Assembly: GCA_016792805.1 (NCBI GenBank)
Contig: JAEUHX010000058.1
Span: 202,228-266,227 of the forward strand
Reading direction: 5' to 3'
Source: Planctomycetota bacterium
Lineage (GTDB): Bacteria > Planctomycetota > UBA1135 > JACQFD01
DNA: 64,000 nt
The position numbers and the translations under genes are program-made. Below are positions 44,218-51,399 of this stretch, in pieces. Numbering within the stretch: position 1 is the stretch's first letter; each line of letters begins with the position of its first letter. The notes below the pieces were generated by a model. It was not told where the DNA came from. It did not search any database and saw only the letters and a program-made list of their open reading frames with translations.

Positions 44218-44442
44218 GGGGTTGGTGGACTGAGGAGCAGAGCGCGCGCAGCGGTGCCGCCGGAAACGCGCCCAACAGGGGCCAGGGGACACTTCCGCGA
44301 ACCGCGTCGACCGTTGGATGGCCGGCTCGGTGCGCCGATGTGGGTGCGGATGGTAAGGAGCGCTCCGAGATGCTCCTAGCGAGGTCCCTTCTCGCAACTC
44401 AAAAGGGCGCCTCGCTGCGCATTGCTTGCACCTTGCCGAATT

Positions 44443-45237
44443 TCACTCGCCGCGGTACTGCGGCTTGCGCTTCTCGCGGAAGGCAGTGAGCGCCTCCACG
44501 CGATCCTTCGTTGGCAGGATCGTCTCGTAGCACTCAAATTCGTAGCGCAGCCCTTCGAGCAACGGCATCTCGCCCCCGCGGTCGACGGCGCGCTTGGCGG
44601 CGCGTACGGCGAGCGGCCCATTGGCGGCAATTTCGGCGGCCACCTCGGCGACGCGCGCCGAGAGCTGCGCTCCGGGCACGACGTCGTTCACGAGCCCGAT
44701 CGCCTGCGCCTGCGCAGCGGTGATCTTGCGACCTGTAAGAATCAGCTCCTTCGCTTTCGCACGGCCAATCAGGCGCGGCAAACGCTGCGTGCCGCCGGCG
44801 CCTGGGATAATTGCAAGAGTCACTTCTGTGAGGCCGAGCTGCGCATGGTCGGCAGCGATCCGAAGATCGCACGCAAGGAGCAGCTCCGTGCCGCCGCCGA
44901 AGGCAAAGCCGTTCACGGCGCCGATGGTCGGCATCGGCAGCGCCTCGACCTCATCCATGAGAGCGCGGATCGACTGCACAAAAAGCGGCACCCTCTCGAG
45001 CGGCATCGTGGCGCGCTCCTTGAGATCGGCGCCTGCACAAAAAGCCTTGTCGCCGGCACCGGTGATTGTCACGGCGCGCACACCGCGGTCGCGCGAGAGA
45101 TCGGCGACGTGGGCGCGCATTTGCGTCAACGTGTCGAACGAGAGGCAGTTTGCGACCTCCGGCCGCTGAATCACGAGCCGCGCGACGTGCCCGTCGCGCT
45201 CACACCGCACGAGTTCGCTCGAAGTCACGGCGCTCAA
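44443..45237 (-). CDS. Enoyl-CoA hydratase/isomerase-family protein
   Basis: A 264-residue crotonase-fold enzyme. The oxyanion-hole segment FCAGADLKER and the second GFAFGGGTELLLACD are intact, and Glu in GLTEVTLAIIPGAGGTQRL together with the earlier Glu gives the two catalytic acids of hydratases. Sequence resembles methylglutaconyl-CoA hydratase and ECH paralogues. The start codon is TTG at 45237, overlapping the BCCP stop by 4 bases (TTGA); a GTG at 45228 is an alternative. With BCCP and biotin carboxylase upstream this looks like part of acyl-CoA (branched-chain, leucine-type) degradation, though no carboxyltransferase gene is adjacent. Confidence 0.92.
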   Translation of the reverse strand: MSAVTSSELVRCERDGHVARLVIQRPEVANCLSFDTLTQMRAHVADLSRDRGVRAVTITGAGDKAFCAGADLKERATMPLERVPLFVQSIRALMDEVEALPMPTIGAVNGFAFGGGTELLLACDLRIAADHAQLGLTEVTLAIIPGAGGTQRLPRLIGRAKAKELILTGRKITAAQAQAIGLVNDVVPGAQLSARVAEVAAEIAANGPLAVRAAKRAVDRGGEMPLLEGLRYEFECYETILPTKDRVEALTAFREKRKPQYRGE

Positions 45238-45467
45238 ACCTCCAGCTCAAGAATCGCGTCGCCGTCGTTCAAGAAGTCGCCTGGCTTCGCATGCACGGAC
45301 GCCACTTTTCCGGATCGGTCGGCTTGGATCGCCAGGTGCATTTTCATTGATTCGATCATGGCCACGTCCTGCCCTTCGGAGACGGTTTCTCCCGGCTGAA
45401 CGAGGATCTCAAGCAACGTGCCTGCCATGTTGGAGCGAACGACGTGGGTCATCGGCGGCAATCCCAA
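45234..45467 (-). CDS. Free biotin/lipoyl carrier domain (BCCP-like)
   Basis: A 77-residue single biotinyl domain with the modification motif ESMKMH and family segments LLEILVQPGETVSEGQDV and KPGDFLNDGDAILELEV. Biotin protein ligase would attach biotin to the Lys; the domain then shuttles carboxyl groups between a biotin carboxylase and a carboxyltransferase. The TTG at 45467 or the ATG at 45452 (five codons shorter, MTHVVRS) could start it. Its stop overlaps the hydratase start, and it follows the biotin carboxylase by 27 bases, so the trio is one operon. Confidence 0.9.
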   Translation of the reverse strand: MGLPPMTHVVRSNMAGTLLEILVQPGETVSEGQDVAMIESMKMHLAIQADRSGKVASVHAKPGDFLNDGDAILELEV

Positions 45468-45494
45468 TCCATCAGCTAGAAATGTGGAGGTTAC

Positions 45495-46856
45495 TTATTT
45501 TGGAAGACGCTGCAAGAAATCGGTCGAGAGGTCGCCGGAGCGGAAAAGCTCGCTCTCAAGAATGCGGCGATGCAGATCGAGATTTGTCTTAAGCGGGCCG
45601 ACGCGCGCTGCCGTAATCGACGCGAGCGCCCGCTCGATCGCCTGGCGCCGGTCTTCGCCGTAATAGACGAGCTTCGCGATCAGCGGATCATAAAAAGGCG
45701 TCACCGTGTCGCCAGCCGCGTAGCCGACGTCGAGCCGCACGCCCTCGCCCGACGGAATATGAAGCTCCTGGATCGGCCCTGGCGAAGGCACAAATCCCCG
45801 CGCCGGATCCTCCGCGTAGAGGCGGAGCTCGACGGCGGCGCCGCACTGGCGCACCTGCTCCTGAGTGAAGCTGAGCGGGTCGCCCGCCGCGATGTGCAGT
45901 TGCTCGCGCACGATGTCGAACCCGGTCACCATCTCCGTCACCGGGTGCTCCACCTGGAGACGGCAATTCATCTCGAGGAAGTAATAATTGCGCGACGCGT
46001 CGACCAGGAACTCCACTGTACCCGCGTTGCGATACCCGGCGGCACGCGCCGCGCGGACCGCCGCATCTGTAATCTTCGCCCGCAGCGAGGCGTCGTCGAT
46101 GGGCGACGGCGACTCCTCCACGACCTTCTGATGGCGCCGCTGGATCGAGCATTCACGCTCATACAGATGCACGACGGTGCCGTGCTGGTCGGCCAATATT
46201 TGCACTTCGATGTGCCGCGGCTTCTCGAGCGCCTTCTCAAGGTAAACGGCCCCGCCGCCAAAGAAGCGCTTCGCGCGCTCGGCGACGCCCTTCATGGCGC
46301 GCTCGAGGGCCGCTTCGTCGGTCGCCTTCTCCATGCCGATTCCGCCTCCGCCCGAGGCCGCCTTCACCATCACCGGGTAGCCGAGTTCGCGGGCGACGCG
46401 CTTGGCCTCTTCGAGGTCCTCGATGGCTCCTTCCGATCCGGGGACGACCGGCACGCCGGCGGCTTTCATGCGCGCCCGCGCCCGGGTCTTCACCCCCATC
46501 TCGGCGATGGTGTCCGGACGCGGGCCGATCCAGGTGAGGCCAGCTTCTTCAACGCGTCGAGCAAAGGCCGCATTTTCCGAGAGGAGCCCGTAGCCCGGGT
46601 GTACCGCATCGGCGCCCGACTTCTGAGCTGCTTCCAGCAGGGCATCGACCTTCAGATAGGACTCTTGAACCGGGGGGGGACCGATCCGATAGGACTCCCG
46701 CGAGGCCTTCACCCAGAGCCCCCGGGAGTCGGCGTCGGAATGCACTGTCACTCCTTCCACCCCTTCCTCATGGCACGCACGCAGCACGCGGGCGGCGATC
46801 TCGCCGCGGTTCGCGATCAGAACTTTCCGAAGCTTTCGGGTGCGGTTCGCCGACAT
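45495..46856 (-). CDS. Acyl-CoA carboxylase biotin carboxylase subunit
   Basis: A 453-residue ATP-grasp enzyme that carboxylates biotin on the carrier with ATP and bicarbonate. Motifs: KVLIANRGEIAARVLRA at the N-terminus, GGGGIGM phosphate loop, HIEVQILAD, ERECSIQRRHQKVVEE, the catalytic EMNCRLQVEHPVTEMVTG, and the C-terminal DVGYAAGDTVTPFYDPLIAKLV. It matches AccC and the alpha subunits of acetyl-, propionyl- and methylcrotonyl-CoA carboxylases but lacks the fused carrier domain; the carrier is the separate downstream gene. The start ATG (46856) is 9 bases from the divergent lipoprotein ATG. Longer frame to 47426 lies across that gene and is rejected. Confidence 0.95.
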   Translation of the reverse strand: MSANRTRKLRKVLIANRGEIAARVLRACHEEGVEGVTVHSDADSRGLWVKASRESYRIGPPPVQESYLKVDALLEAAQKSGADAVHPGYGLLSENAAFARRVEEAGLTWIGPRPDTIAEMGVKTRARARMKAAGVPVVPGSEGAIEDLEEAKRVARELGYPVMVKAASGGGGIGMEKATDEAALERAMKGVAERAKRFFGGGAVYLEKALEKPRHIEVQILADQHGTVVHLYERECSIQRRHQKVVEESPSPIDDASLRAKITDAAVRAARAAGYRNAGTVEFLVDASRNYYFLEMNCRLQVEHPVTEMVTGFDIVREQLHIAAGDPLSFTQEQVRQCGAAVELRLYAEDPARGFVPSPGPIQELHIPSGEGVRLDVGYAAGDTVTPFYDPLIAKLVYYGEDRRQAIERALASITAARVGPLKTNLDLHRRILESELFRSGDLSTDFLQRLPK

Positions 46857-46865
46857 GGGCGAAGC
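46857..46865. promoter_or_regulatory. Nine-base gap between divergent start codons
   Basis: The biotin carboxylase ATG (minus) and the lipoprotein ATG (plus) are separated by nine bases. Neither gene has room for its own promoter or ribosome site outside the other gene's coding start, so the signals must overlap coding sequence, or one gene uses a later start. Confidence 0.6.
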
Positions 46866-47462
46866 ATGGTAGCGGCCCTCGGGCTTCACCTGCTCGCGGC
46901 GCTCGCGCTGCTCGCTGCGCTGTCGCTTCCCGTGGGGTGCGCCAGCGGTCCGCAGGTTTCGCCGGTGACGGCCCGATTCCTTGGCCCCGTCGGCTCGACA
47001 CCAGTGCCGGCGGAAGCGGTGGAGGTGATTCCGAAGATCGATCGCCGTGAACGGGAGCCGATCGCCGAGCTGGAGGCAAAGACCGACGGAAGCTCCTTTG
47101 ACGCACTCGTCGCGCGTCTGCGCGAGCGTAGTGGACGCCTGGGTGCAGACGCACTCGTCGATGTTCGACCGATCTACGACGTCGGGACGGGAGGCTCGGC
47201 GGCAAGCTCCGACGACCCCAACGGCGAAGTGGGCGGCGAAGCGGCAAAGGCGGGCCTGACGATTCTGCTGAACCGTCCCAAGTGGGTCGCGGTGCGTGGA
47301 ACCGCGGTTCGCTTTCCCGCTCGCCATTCCCATGAGAAGCTTTTCCGCACCTACGACGGAACCGACTCGCGGCCGTCGCCGACGCTTGCAGCCCAGCAAG
47401 TCGACGTGAGCAACCGCAAACCTCAAGGCCCCGCCGAAGCCACCCCGGTAGACAAGCCATGA
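46866..47462 (+). CDS. Predicted lipoprotein, paralogue of its downstream neighbour
   Basis: A 198-residue protein with a clear leader (MVAALGLHLLAALALLAA) and lipobox LPVGC near residue 25. The mature part has a motif REPIAELEA ... ALVARLRERSGRLGADALVDV reminiscent of the YbjQ-like LGADA fold. The next gene repeats the same order: initial Glu-rich strand, helix, LGADAL. The stop overlaps the downstream ATG by 4 bases (ATGA), so the two form one transcript and are probably co-translated. Function unknown; possibly cell-envelope stress or metal homeostasis, by analogy only. Confidence 0.75.
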   Translation: MVAALGLHLLAALALLAALSLPVGCASGPQVSPVTARFLGPVGSTPVPAEAVEVIPKIDRREREPIAELEAKTDGSSFDALVARLRERSGRLGADALVDVRPIYDVGTGGSAASSDDPNGEVGGEAAKAGLTILLNRPKWVAVRGTAVRFPARHSHEKLFRTYDGTDSRPSPTLAAQQVDVSNRKPQGPAEATPVDKP

Positions 47463-48034
47463 ACCGAATCAGCCGAGGAGCGCTCTGTGCTCCTCTTTTT
47501 GGTGCGTTGCCGCTTTTTGTGGCAAGTTGCGCCACGCTCTATCCGGTGGATGTGAAACATGTGAGCCCGTCCACCTTCGAAGAGCGCGATCCCGTGCATG
47601 TGGAGATCCTCGAGCGCGAGCCGGACCGCTCCTACTTCGAGCTCGCGACGCTCTCGACCCAGAGCCAGAACTACGATAGCCCTGCCCATGCGATCACGCG
47701 GCTGAGGCAGGTGGCGGCGAGCCTCGGCGCCGATGCGCTGCTGATCGATTCCCAAGGCGCGCGCGCTGTGGCAACTCCCCTTGCGGCGTTTGCGCTGGAG
47801 CGCGACTTCGGGTTCGCGACGGCCAGCCCCTCACAAAAGGGCGCGGCGACTCTCTCGCAATGTTACGCGCGTGCCATCGCGATTCGCTGGCGCGTGAGCG
47901 AGGCACATGAGATCCAGGAGGCGGCTGCGCGTCTCCCGATGCGCCCGTCGAGCGGGCCGGGTCCCACTGATGCGAAGGCAGCGCCGGGGCCATTCTTCCC
48001 GACGCCCGTCGTCAGCGCGCCGGCGAAAAAGTAA
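47459..48034 (+). CDS. Predicted lipoprotein, second of two paralogues
   Basis: A 191-residue exported protein with leader and lipobox FVASC (about residue 24). The mature domain contains VEILEREPDRSYFELATLST, HAITRLRQVAASLGADALLID, the same order of elements as the preceding lipoprotein, indicating tandem duplication and divergence. The C-terminus is Pro/Ala-rich and may reach across the envelope. Its 3' end overlaps the convergent GT9 gene by 23 bases. Function unknown. Confidence 0.75.
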   Translation: MNRISRGALCAPLFGALPLFVASCATLYPVDVKHVSPSTFEERDPVHVEILEREPDRSYFELATLSTQSQNYDSPAHAITRLRQVAASLGADALLIDSQGARAVATPLAAFALERDFGFATASPSQKGAATLSQCYARAIAIRWRVSEAHEIQEAAARLPMRPSSGPGPTDAKAAPGPFFPTPVVSAPAKK

Positions 48035-49088
48035 GTTCCCCCTTGGGATCTTCGGCGGCGGTGAGCCGCGCGAGGGCGGCCGCCAACACGCGGCTTGCGG
48101 CCAGCTGCTCCATGCAGCGGTGGTCGAGCGGGCAGGTCTTGAGCTGGCATGGGCCGCATTCCACCTCCTCGCGGACGACCGTCGTGCGATCGAGGTTGGC
48201 CGCCGTGTAGCGCGGATCATTGGGCCCCATGACGCAGACCACGGGGCGATCGAAAGCGACGCCGTAGTGACGCACGCCACTATCTGTACAAATCAACAGA
48301 TCGCAGCGCTCGACGGCGGCCTTGAGGCGGTGAAGATCAAGGGGCGGCCCGTCGGCGAGCACGGGGGCGGATTTGCAATGATCCGCAATGGCGCGCGCGA
48401 TTGGCTCCTCGCCCGGCCCGAATTGTATGAGCGTGCGGACGCCAGCTGTCGAGGCAAGGCCATCGATCACTTGGGCAAAGCGGTCGGATCGCCACAATTT
48501 GCTAGATCCGAAAGAAGCGCCCGGAGCCACGAGCGCGAATCGCTCCCCCGGCCCGAGCCCCTTTGCCGCAAGCCAGCTGGCGACGCTCGCGCGCGTCGCA
48601 TCGTCGAGGGCGAGCCGGGGCCGAATACTTCGCACTTCGACGCCGGCGAGACCGACTAGGTCCGACCAATAATACGGCATCGGCGTCGGCACGCGCCGAA
48701 ACCCCTGCATCGGCGGCCGAAGCCGATCTGTAAGGAGCAGGCTGCGCCCGTTCAGCGCGTATCCGAATCGACGCGGAATGCGCGCCAGCGCCGCAACGAG
48801 CGCCGTCTCGAAAGAGTTGGGAAAGAGAATCGCGGCGTCGAACTCGCGACGCTTCAGCTCGGCCGCGAGCGCCCGAATTCCCCCCCAGCCGGGCTTCGGC
48901 GGGCAGGGCAGCAGCTCGTCGAAAGCGTTGCATCCGCGGAGCACCGCCTCGAGATGCGGCCGCGCGCCGAGCGTGATGTGAGCCTGCGGAAACCCATCCC
49001 GAAGCGCCTGGAGGATCGGCGTGGCCATCACAACGTCGCCGACCCAGTTGGGGATGCGAACGTAGAGGCGCCGCGCGACGAGCTTCAC
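48012..49088 (-). CDS. Heptosyltransferase-type glycosyltransferase (GT9)
   Basis: A 358-residue GT-B enzyme of family 9 (RfaF/WaaF-like). Typical blocks are RIPNWVGDVVMATPILQALRDGFP at the N-terminus, ALVAPGASFGSSKLWRSDRFAQVI at the start of the C-terminal lobe, LLICTDSGVRHYGVAFDRPVVCVMGPNDPRYT as the donor-binding motif (Asp and Gly-His of D-SGVRH) and ECGPCQLKTCPLDHRCM at the end. It would add a sugar (heptose or similar) from a nucleotide donor to a lipopolysaccharide core. Presence implies an outer membrane with LPS-like core. ATG at 49088 is just upstream of the strong terminator. Confidence 0.92.
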   Translation of the reverse strand: MKLVARRLYVRIPNWVGDVVMATPILQALRDGFPQAHITLGARPHLEAVLRGCNAFDELLPCPPKPGWGGIRALAAELKRREFDAAILFPNSFETALVAALARIPRRFGYALNGRSLLLTDRLRPPMQGFRRVPTPMPYYWSDLVGLAGVEVRSIRPRLALDDATRASVASWLAAKGLGPGERFALVAPGASFGSSKLWRSDRFAQVIDGLASTAGVRTLIQFGPGEEPIARAIADHCKSAPVLADGPPLDLHRLKAAVERCDLLICTDSGVRHYGVAFDRPVVCVMGPNDPRYTAANLDRTTVVREEVECGPCQLKTCPLDHRCMEQLAASRVLAAALARLTAAEDPKGELTFSPAR

Positions 49089-49103
49089 GGGCGAAAGGGT
49101 AGC

Positions 49104-49150
49104 AAAAAGCCGCCGGGCCCCCGAGAAACCACGTTTCTCGGGGGCCCGGC
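49104..49150 (-). terminator. Strong intrinsic terminator after the secreted-protein gene
   Basis: Positions 49112-49129 pair perfectly with 49133-49150 (18 bp, loop CAC). On the minus strand the hairpin is followed by GGC-GGC then five Ts (49104-49108 read in reverse). It ends the transcript of the gene that stops at 49178 and separates it from the GT9 gene. Confidence 0.9.
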
Positions 49151-49177
49151 CGGAGAGAGTCGGGGCGCGCGGCGCGA

Positions 49178-50728
49178 TCAGAGGCTGATCTTCACCACGT
49201 TCGTCATGTCGAGAATGTTCACCGGCGGATTGGTCGGCGAGGAGATGTCCATCACCCAGGCAGTGATATAGAACGACGTGCCCTGGAGCTGCGGCACCCC
49301 CTGCGGGTATTCGACAATACCCACGGAGCCCGTGGCTCCCACCGGAACGATCGGTGTGTAGCCATACTGGCCTCGCGAGAGCGAGCGAAGTTCACCCACG
49401 AGGTTCACGTTCCACTGCACGAGGTTTCGCGAGAAAGCTCCGGTTGGATTCGACGTTTTGTTGTAAGCACGAATTTCGGGTCCAACAAATCCGCCGGCCA
49501 GATCGGACAGGGCGAAGCAATTGAGCAGCACCTGCAGGTTGAAGTAGCCATTCGCCTGATCGGTGCCAAGCCAAAGCCCGAGCGTCGAATTATTTGGATT
49601 GAGCCCTTGGCCTAGGCCGGGGAAGAGCCCGAATGTCGCTGCGATATCCTCGAGCCACGATTGCAGCGGCATCGGGTGGATGTGGCTTTCCTGCGCAGCG
49701 CCGCCGTTGGCGACCCAGTCCTCCGGGTTCGGATTCGCGCCGCCTCCGGCCACGTCTCCCGAGAAGAGCACCAGCGGAACGATTTGTACATTGCCGGCCT
49801 GGGCGCCGAGCTTCGCCTGCTTATTGGAATTGACCTGGAAGGAGATCACATCTCCCGGCACCGGGTTGAGGGCGCCGTGGCCGTCGTCCATCGTGAAGCC
49901 GGCAGTGACCGAAGCGGGAAGGACGCCGCCCGGGACCGCCGCGCCGGGGGCCAGCTGCTTCACGTTCTTGACCGGCGTGATCATTGACTGCTCGAAGTAG
50001 AACGTCACCGCCATCTCGGTCGAGGCGTTGGCGCCGCCGAAAGAAATCCACACATCGCCTCCCGCAGGCGTCGTCTGGCCCGAGAGATTCTGTGCCAGCG
50101 TGCCCGACTCGCCAGCCGTGGTGGCGTTGCCCGTGAAAACAATCATGAGAGAATTCGGAGTCGTCGCCGTCGACCCGTATTGCTTCATGTAGTCGACCCA
50201 ACGGAAGCAGAGACCGTCGCCCGTGGCGCTGCCGGCCGGCACCTTCACCGGAACTGTGAGCATCTTGGTCGTGTAGTTCAACCCGATGCCCGTGGTGCCC
50301 GGCGCGACGCTGTACTGGCTGATCTGTTCCGGAATCGTCACATAAGCCGGAGTGCTCACGTCGGGGATCCAACGCCCCTCATTGGGCGCCGGGGCCTGAA
50401 TCGCGCGGCGAAGCTCGATTCTCGGCCCGTTGTGCGTGACCGCGGTCGTACCCGTATTGGCGGGCAGTCCCACGACCATTGTGAAGCCCCAGAAATCGAG
50501 CTCGCGCACACCGCCGTCGGCCTGCGGCTTGAAGTAGGTGAGCACGTCGGGAGGAAGAACGCACCAGACGTGGTTGCCGGTGGATCCCGCCGGAACGCTC
50601 GGAATGAACAGGGCCGTTCCAGGGAACTTATCCGATCGCCACATGCCGACGGCGTTGGGATTGACCTGTCCATAGACGGCCGACGCCATGGCAACTGTGG
50701 CCGAGATTGTGAGGATGCGCTTCAACAT
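49178..50728 (-). CDS. Secreted protein of unknown function
   Basis: A 516-residue protein with a signal peptide (SATVAMASAVYGQ). The mature sequence is beta-rich, low in charge, with Gly/Asn/Thr-rich stretches (PGTTGIGLNYTTKML, GNATTAGESGTLAQN) and an aromatic patch MWRSDKFPG near the start. Possible substructure: two half domains around 30-250 and 250-516; the tail PQLQGTSFYITAWVMDI ... NVVKISL resembles the terminal strands of the shared C-terminal domain in this window but is not convincing. No Cys pairs, catalytic motif or Ca loops. It is its own transcription unit between a repeat-containing gap and a strong terminator. Confidence 0.75.
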   Translation of the reverse strand: MLKRILTISATVAMASAVYGQVNPNAVGMWRSDKFPGTALFIPSVPAGSTGNHVWCVLPPDVLTYFKPQADGGVRELDFWGFTMVVGLPANTGTTAVTHNGPRIELRRAIQAPAPNEGRWIPDVSTPAYVTIPEQISQYSVAPGTTGIGLNYTTKMLTVPVKVPAGSATGDGLCFRWVDYMKQYGSTATTPNSLMIVFTGNATTAGESGTLAQNLSGQTTPAGGDVWISFGGANASTEMAVTFYFEQSMITPVKNVKQLAPGAAVPGGVLPASVTAGFTMDDGHGALNPVPGDVISFQVNSNKQAKLGAQAGNVQIVPLVLFSGDVAGGGANPNPEDWVANGGAAQESHIHPMPLQSWLEDIAATFGLFPGLGQGLNPNNSTLGLWLGTDQANGYFNLQVLLNCFALSDLAGGFVGPEIRAYNKTSNPTGAFSRNLVQWNVNLVGELRSLSRGQYGYTPIVPVGATGSVGIVEYPQGVPQLQGTSFYITAWVMDISSPTNPPVNILDMTNVVKISL

Positions 50729-51255
50729 GAGTGACCTGCTGGGCTGCTGGGAATGCGGGGATCCAGGGGGCCGGATCGGGGCTCGGCGGGACGAGCCCTC
50801 TCGAGTGTTCGGATCCGCTGGGAATGCGGACTTGAAAGGTAGCGTACGGTGCCAGATGGGGCACGTTCCGTGCTTCTAAACGTTTGCGGACGTGAGACGC
50901 GCGATCTGCGACAGTTCGTTCCGTGGGGCCCGGGAGGTGGCGAGCTTACGCACGCATCGAGTCCCATGTTGGGCCCGATCGAGAGGAGGTTTCAAAAGTT
51001 CTCCGCAAAGCGAGCGCGAGGAATCGTCGCCCAGCGCAGGAGGCCTCCCCGCAGGCGGAGCCAAGGAGCTCCGACGAGGACGAGGCGACGCAGCGAGGGG
51101 CGACCTTGCCCGCGCGCAGCTCGGATGACTTTTGCCACGGCTGCTAGGCGCAACCCACCACCGCGTTTCACTTCTTGTGGATACAACCCTCTCCTGGTGA
51201 GTGGTCGAGCTTGCGCACCCGCCCCCGTGAGGGTGTCTTTTCCGTTGCGCCGCCC
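50729..51255. other. 527-base intergenic stretch carrying repeat copy A
   Basis: Upstream region of the secreted-protein gene (minus) and of the DUF5989 gene (plus). Only the repeat at 50985-51137 is recognisable. Remaining sequence is GC-rich without palindromes that I can support. Confidence 0.55.
50985..51137 (+). repeat. Dispersed intergenic repeat, copy A
   Basis: The most complete copy used as reference: GAGGAGGTTTCAAAAGTTCT, CGCAAAGCGAGCGCGAGGAA, then GCGGAGCCAAGGAGCTCCGA, CGAGGACGAGGCGACGCAGC and CGCGCGCAGCTCGGATGACT. Internal complementarity (CGTCGCC with GGCGACG) suggests that the transcript can fold. Unlike the other copies it lies in a 5' upstream region. Confidence 0.85.
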
Positions 51256-51399
51256 ATGGGCCTTCTCCGCGAATTCGCCTGGTTCCTTCGCCGCCATCCG
51301 GCCTGGTGGCTAACCGCCATCGCAATCTCACTTGCGATCCTCGGCGCCTGGGGATGGCTCGTCGGACGTGCACCCCAGTTCATCTACTCAATCTTCTAA
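51256..51399 (+). CDS. DUF5989-family single-pass membrane miniprotein
   Basis: A 47-residue protein, MGLLREFAWFLRRHPAWWLT then a hydrophobic segment, ending APQFIYSIF. It matches the DUF5989 pattern (EFWxFLRxRKKWWLLP ... PFIYTLF), short integral membrane proteins I know from loci with SxtJ and carbamoyltransferase genes in planctomycetes and others. One TM helix (about 18-36) with positive residues before it. The stop TAA shares its last A with the ATG of the SGNH hydrolase gene (TAATG), so the two are tightly coupled. The open frame upstream to 51175 is not needed. Confidence 0.82.
   Translation: MGLLREFAWFLRRHPAWWLTAIAISLAILGAWGWLVGRAPQFIYSIF

Noticed and set aside
45570-46865. N-terminal 432 residues of the long plus frame ending at 47462
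   Set aside because: Antisense to biotin carboxylase; the real lipoprotein starts at 46866 with its own leader.
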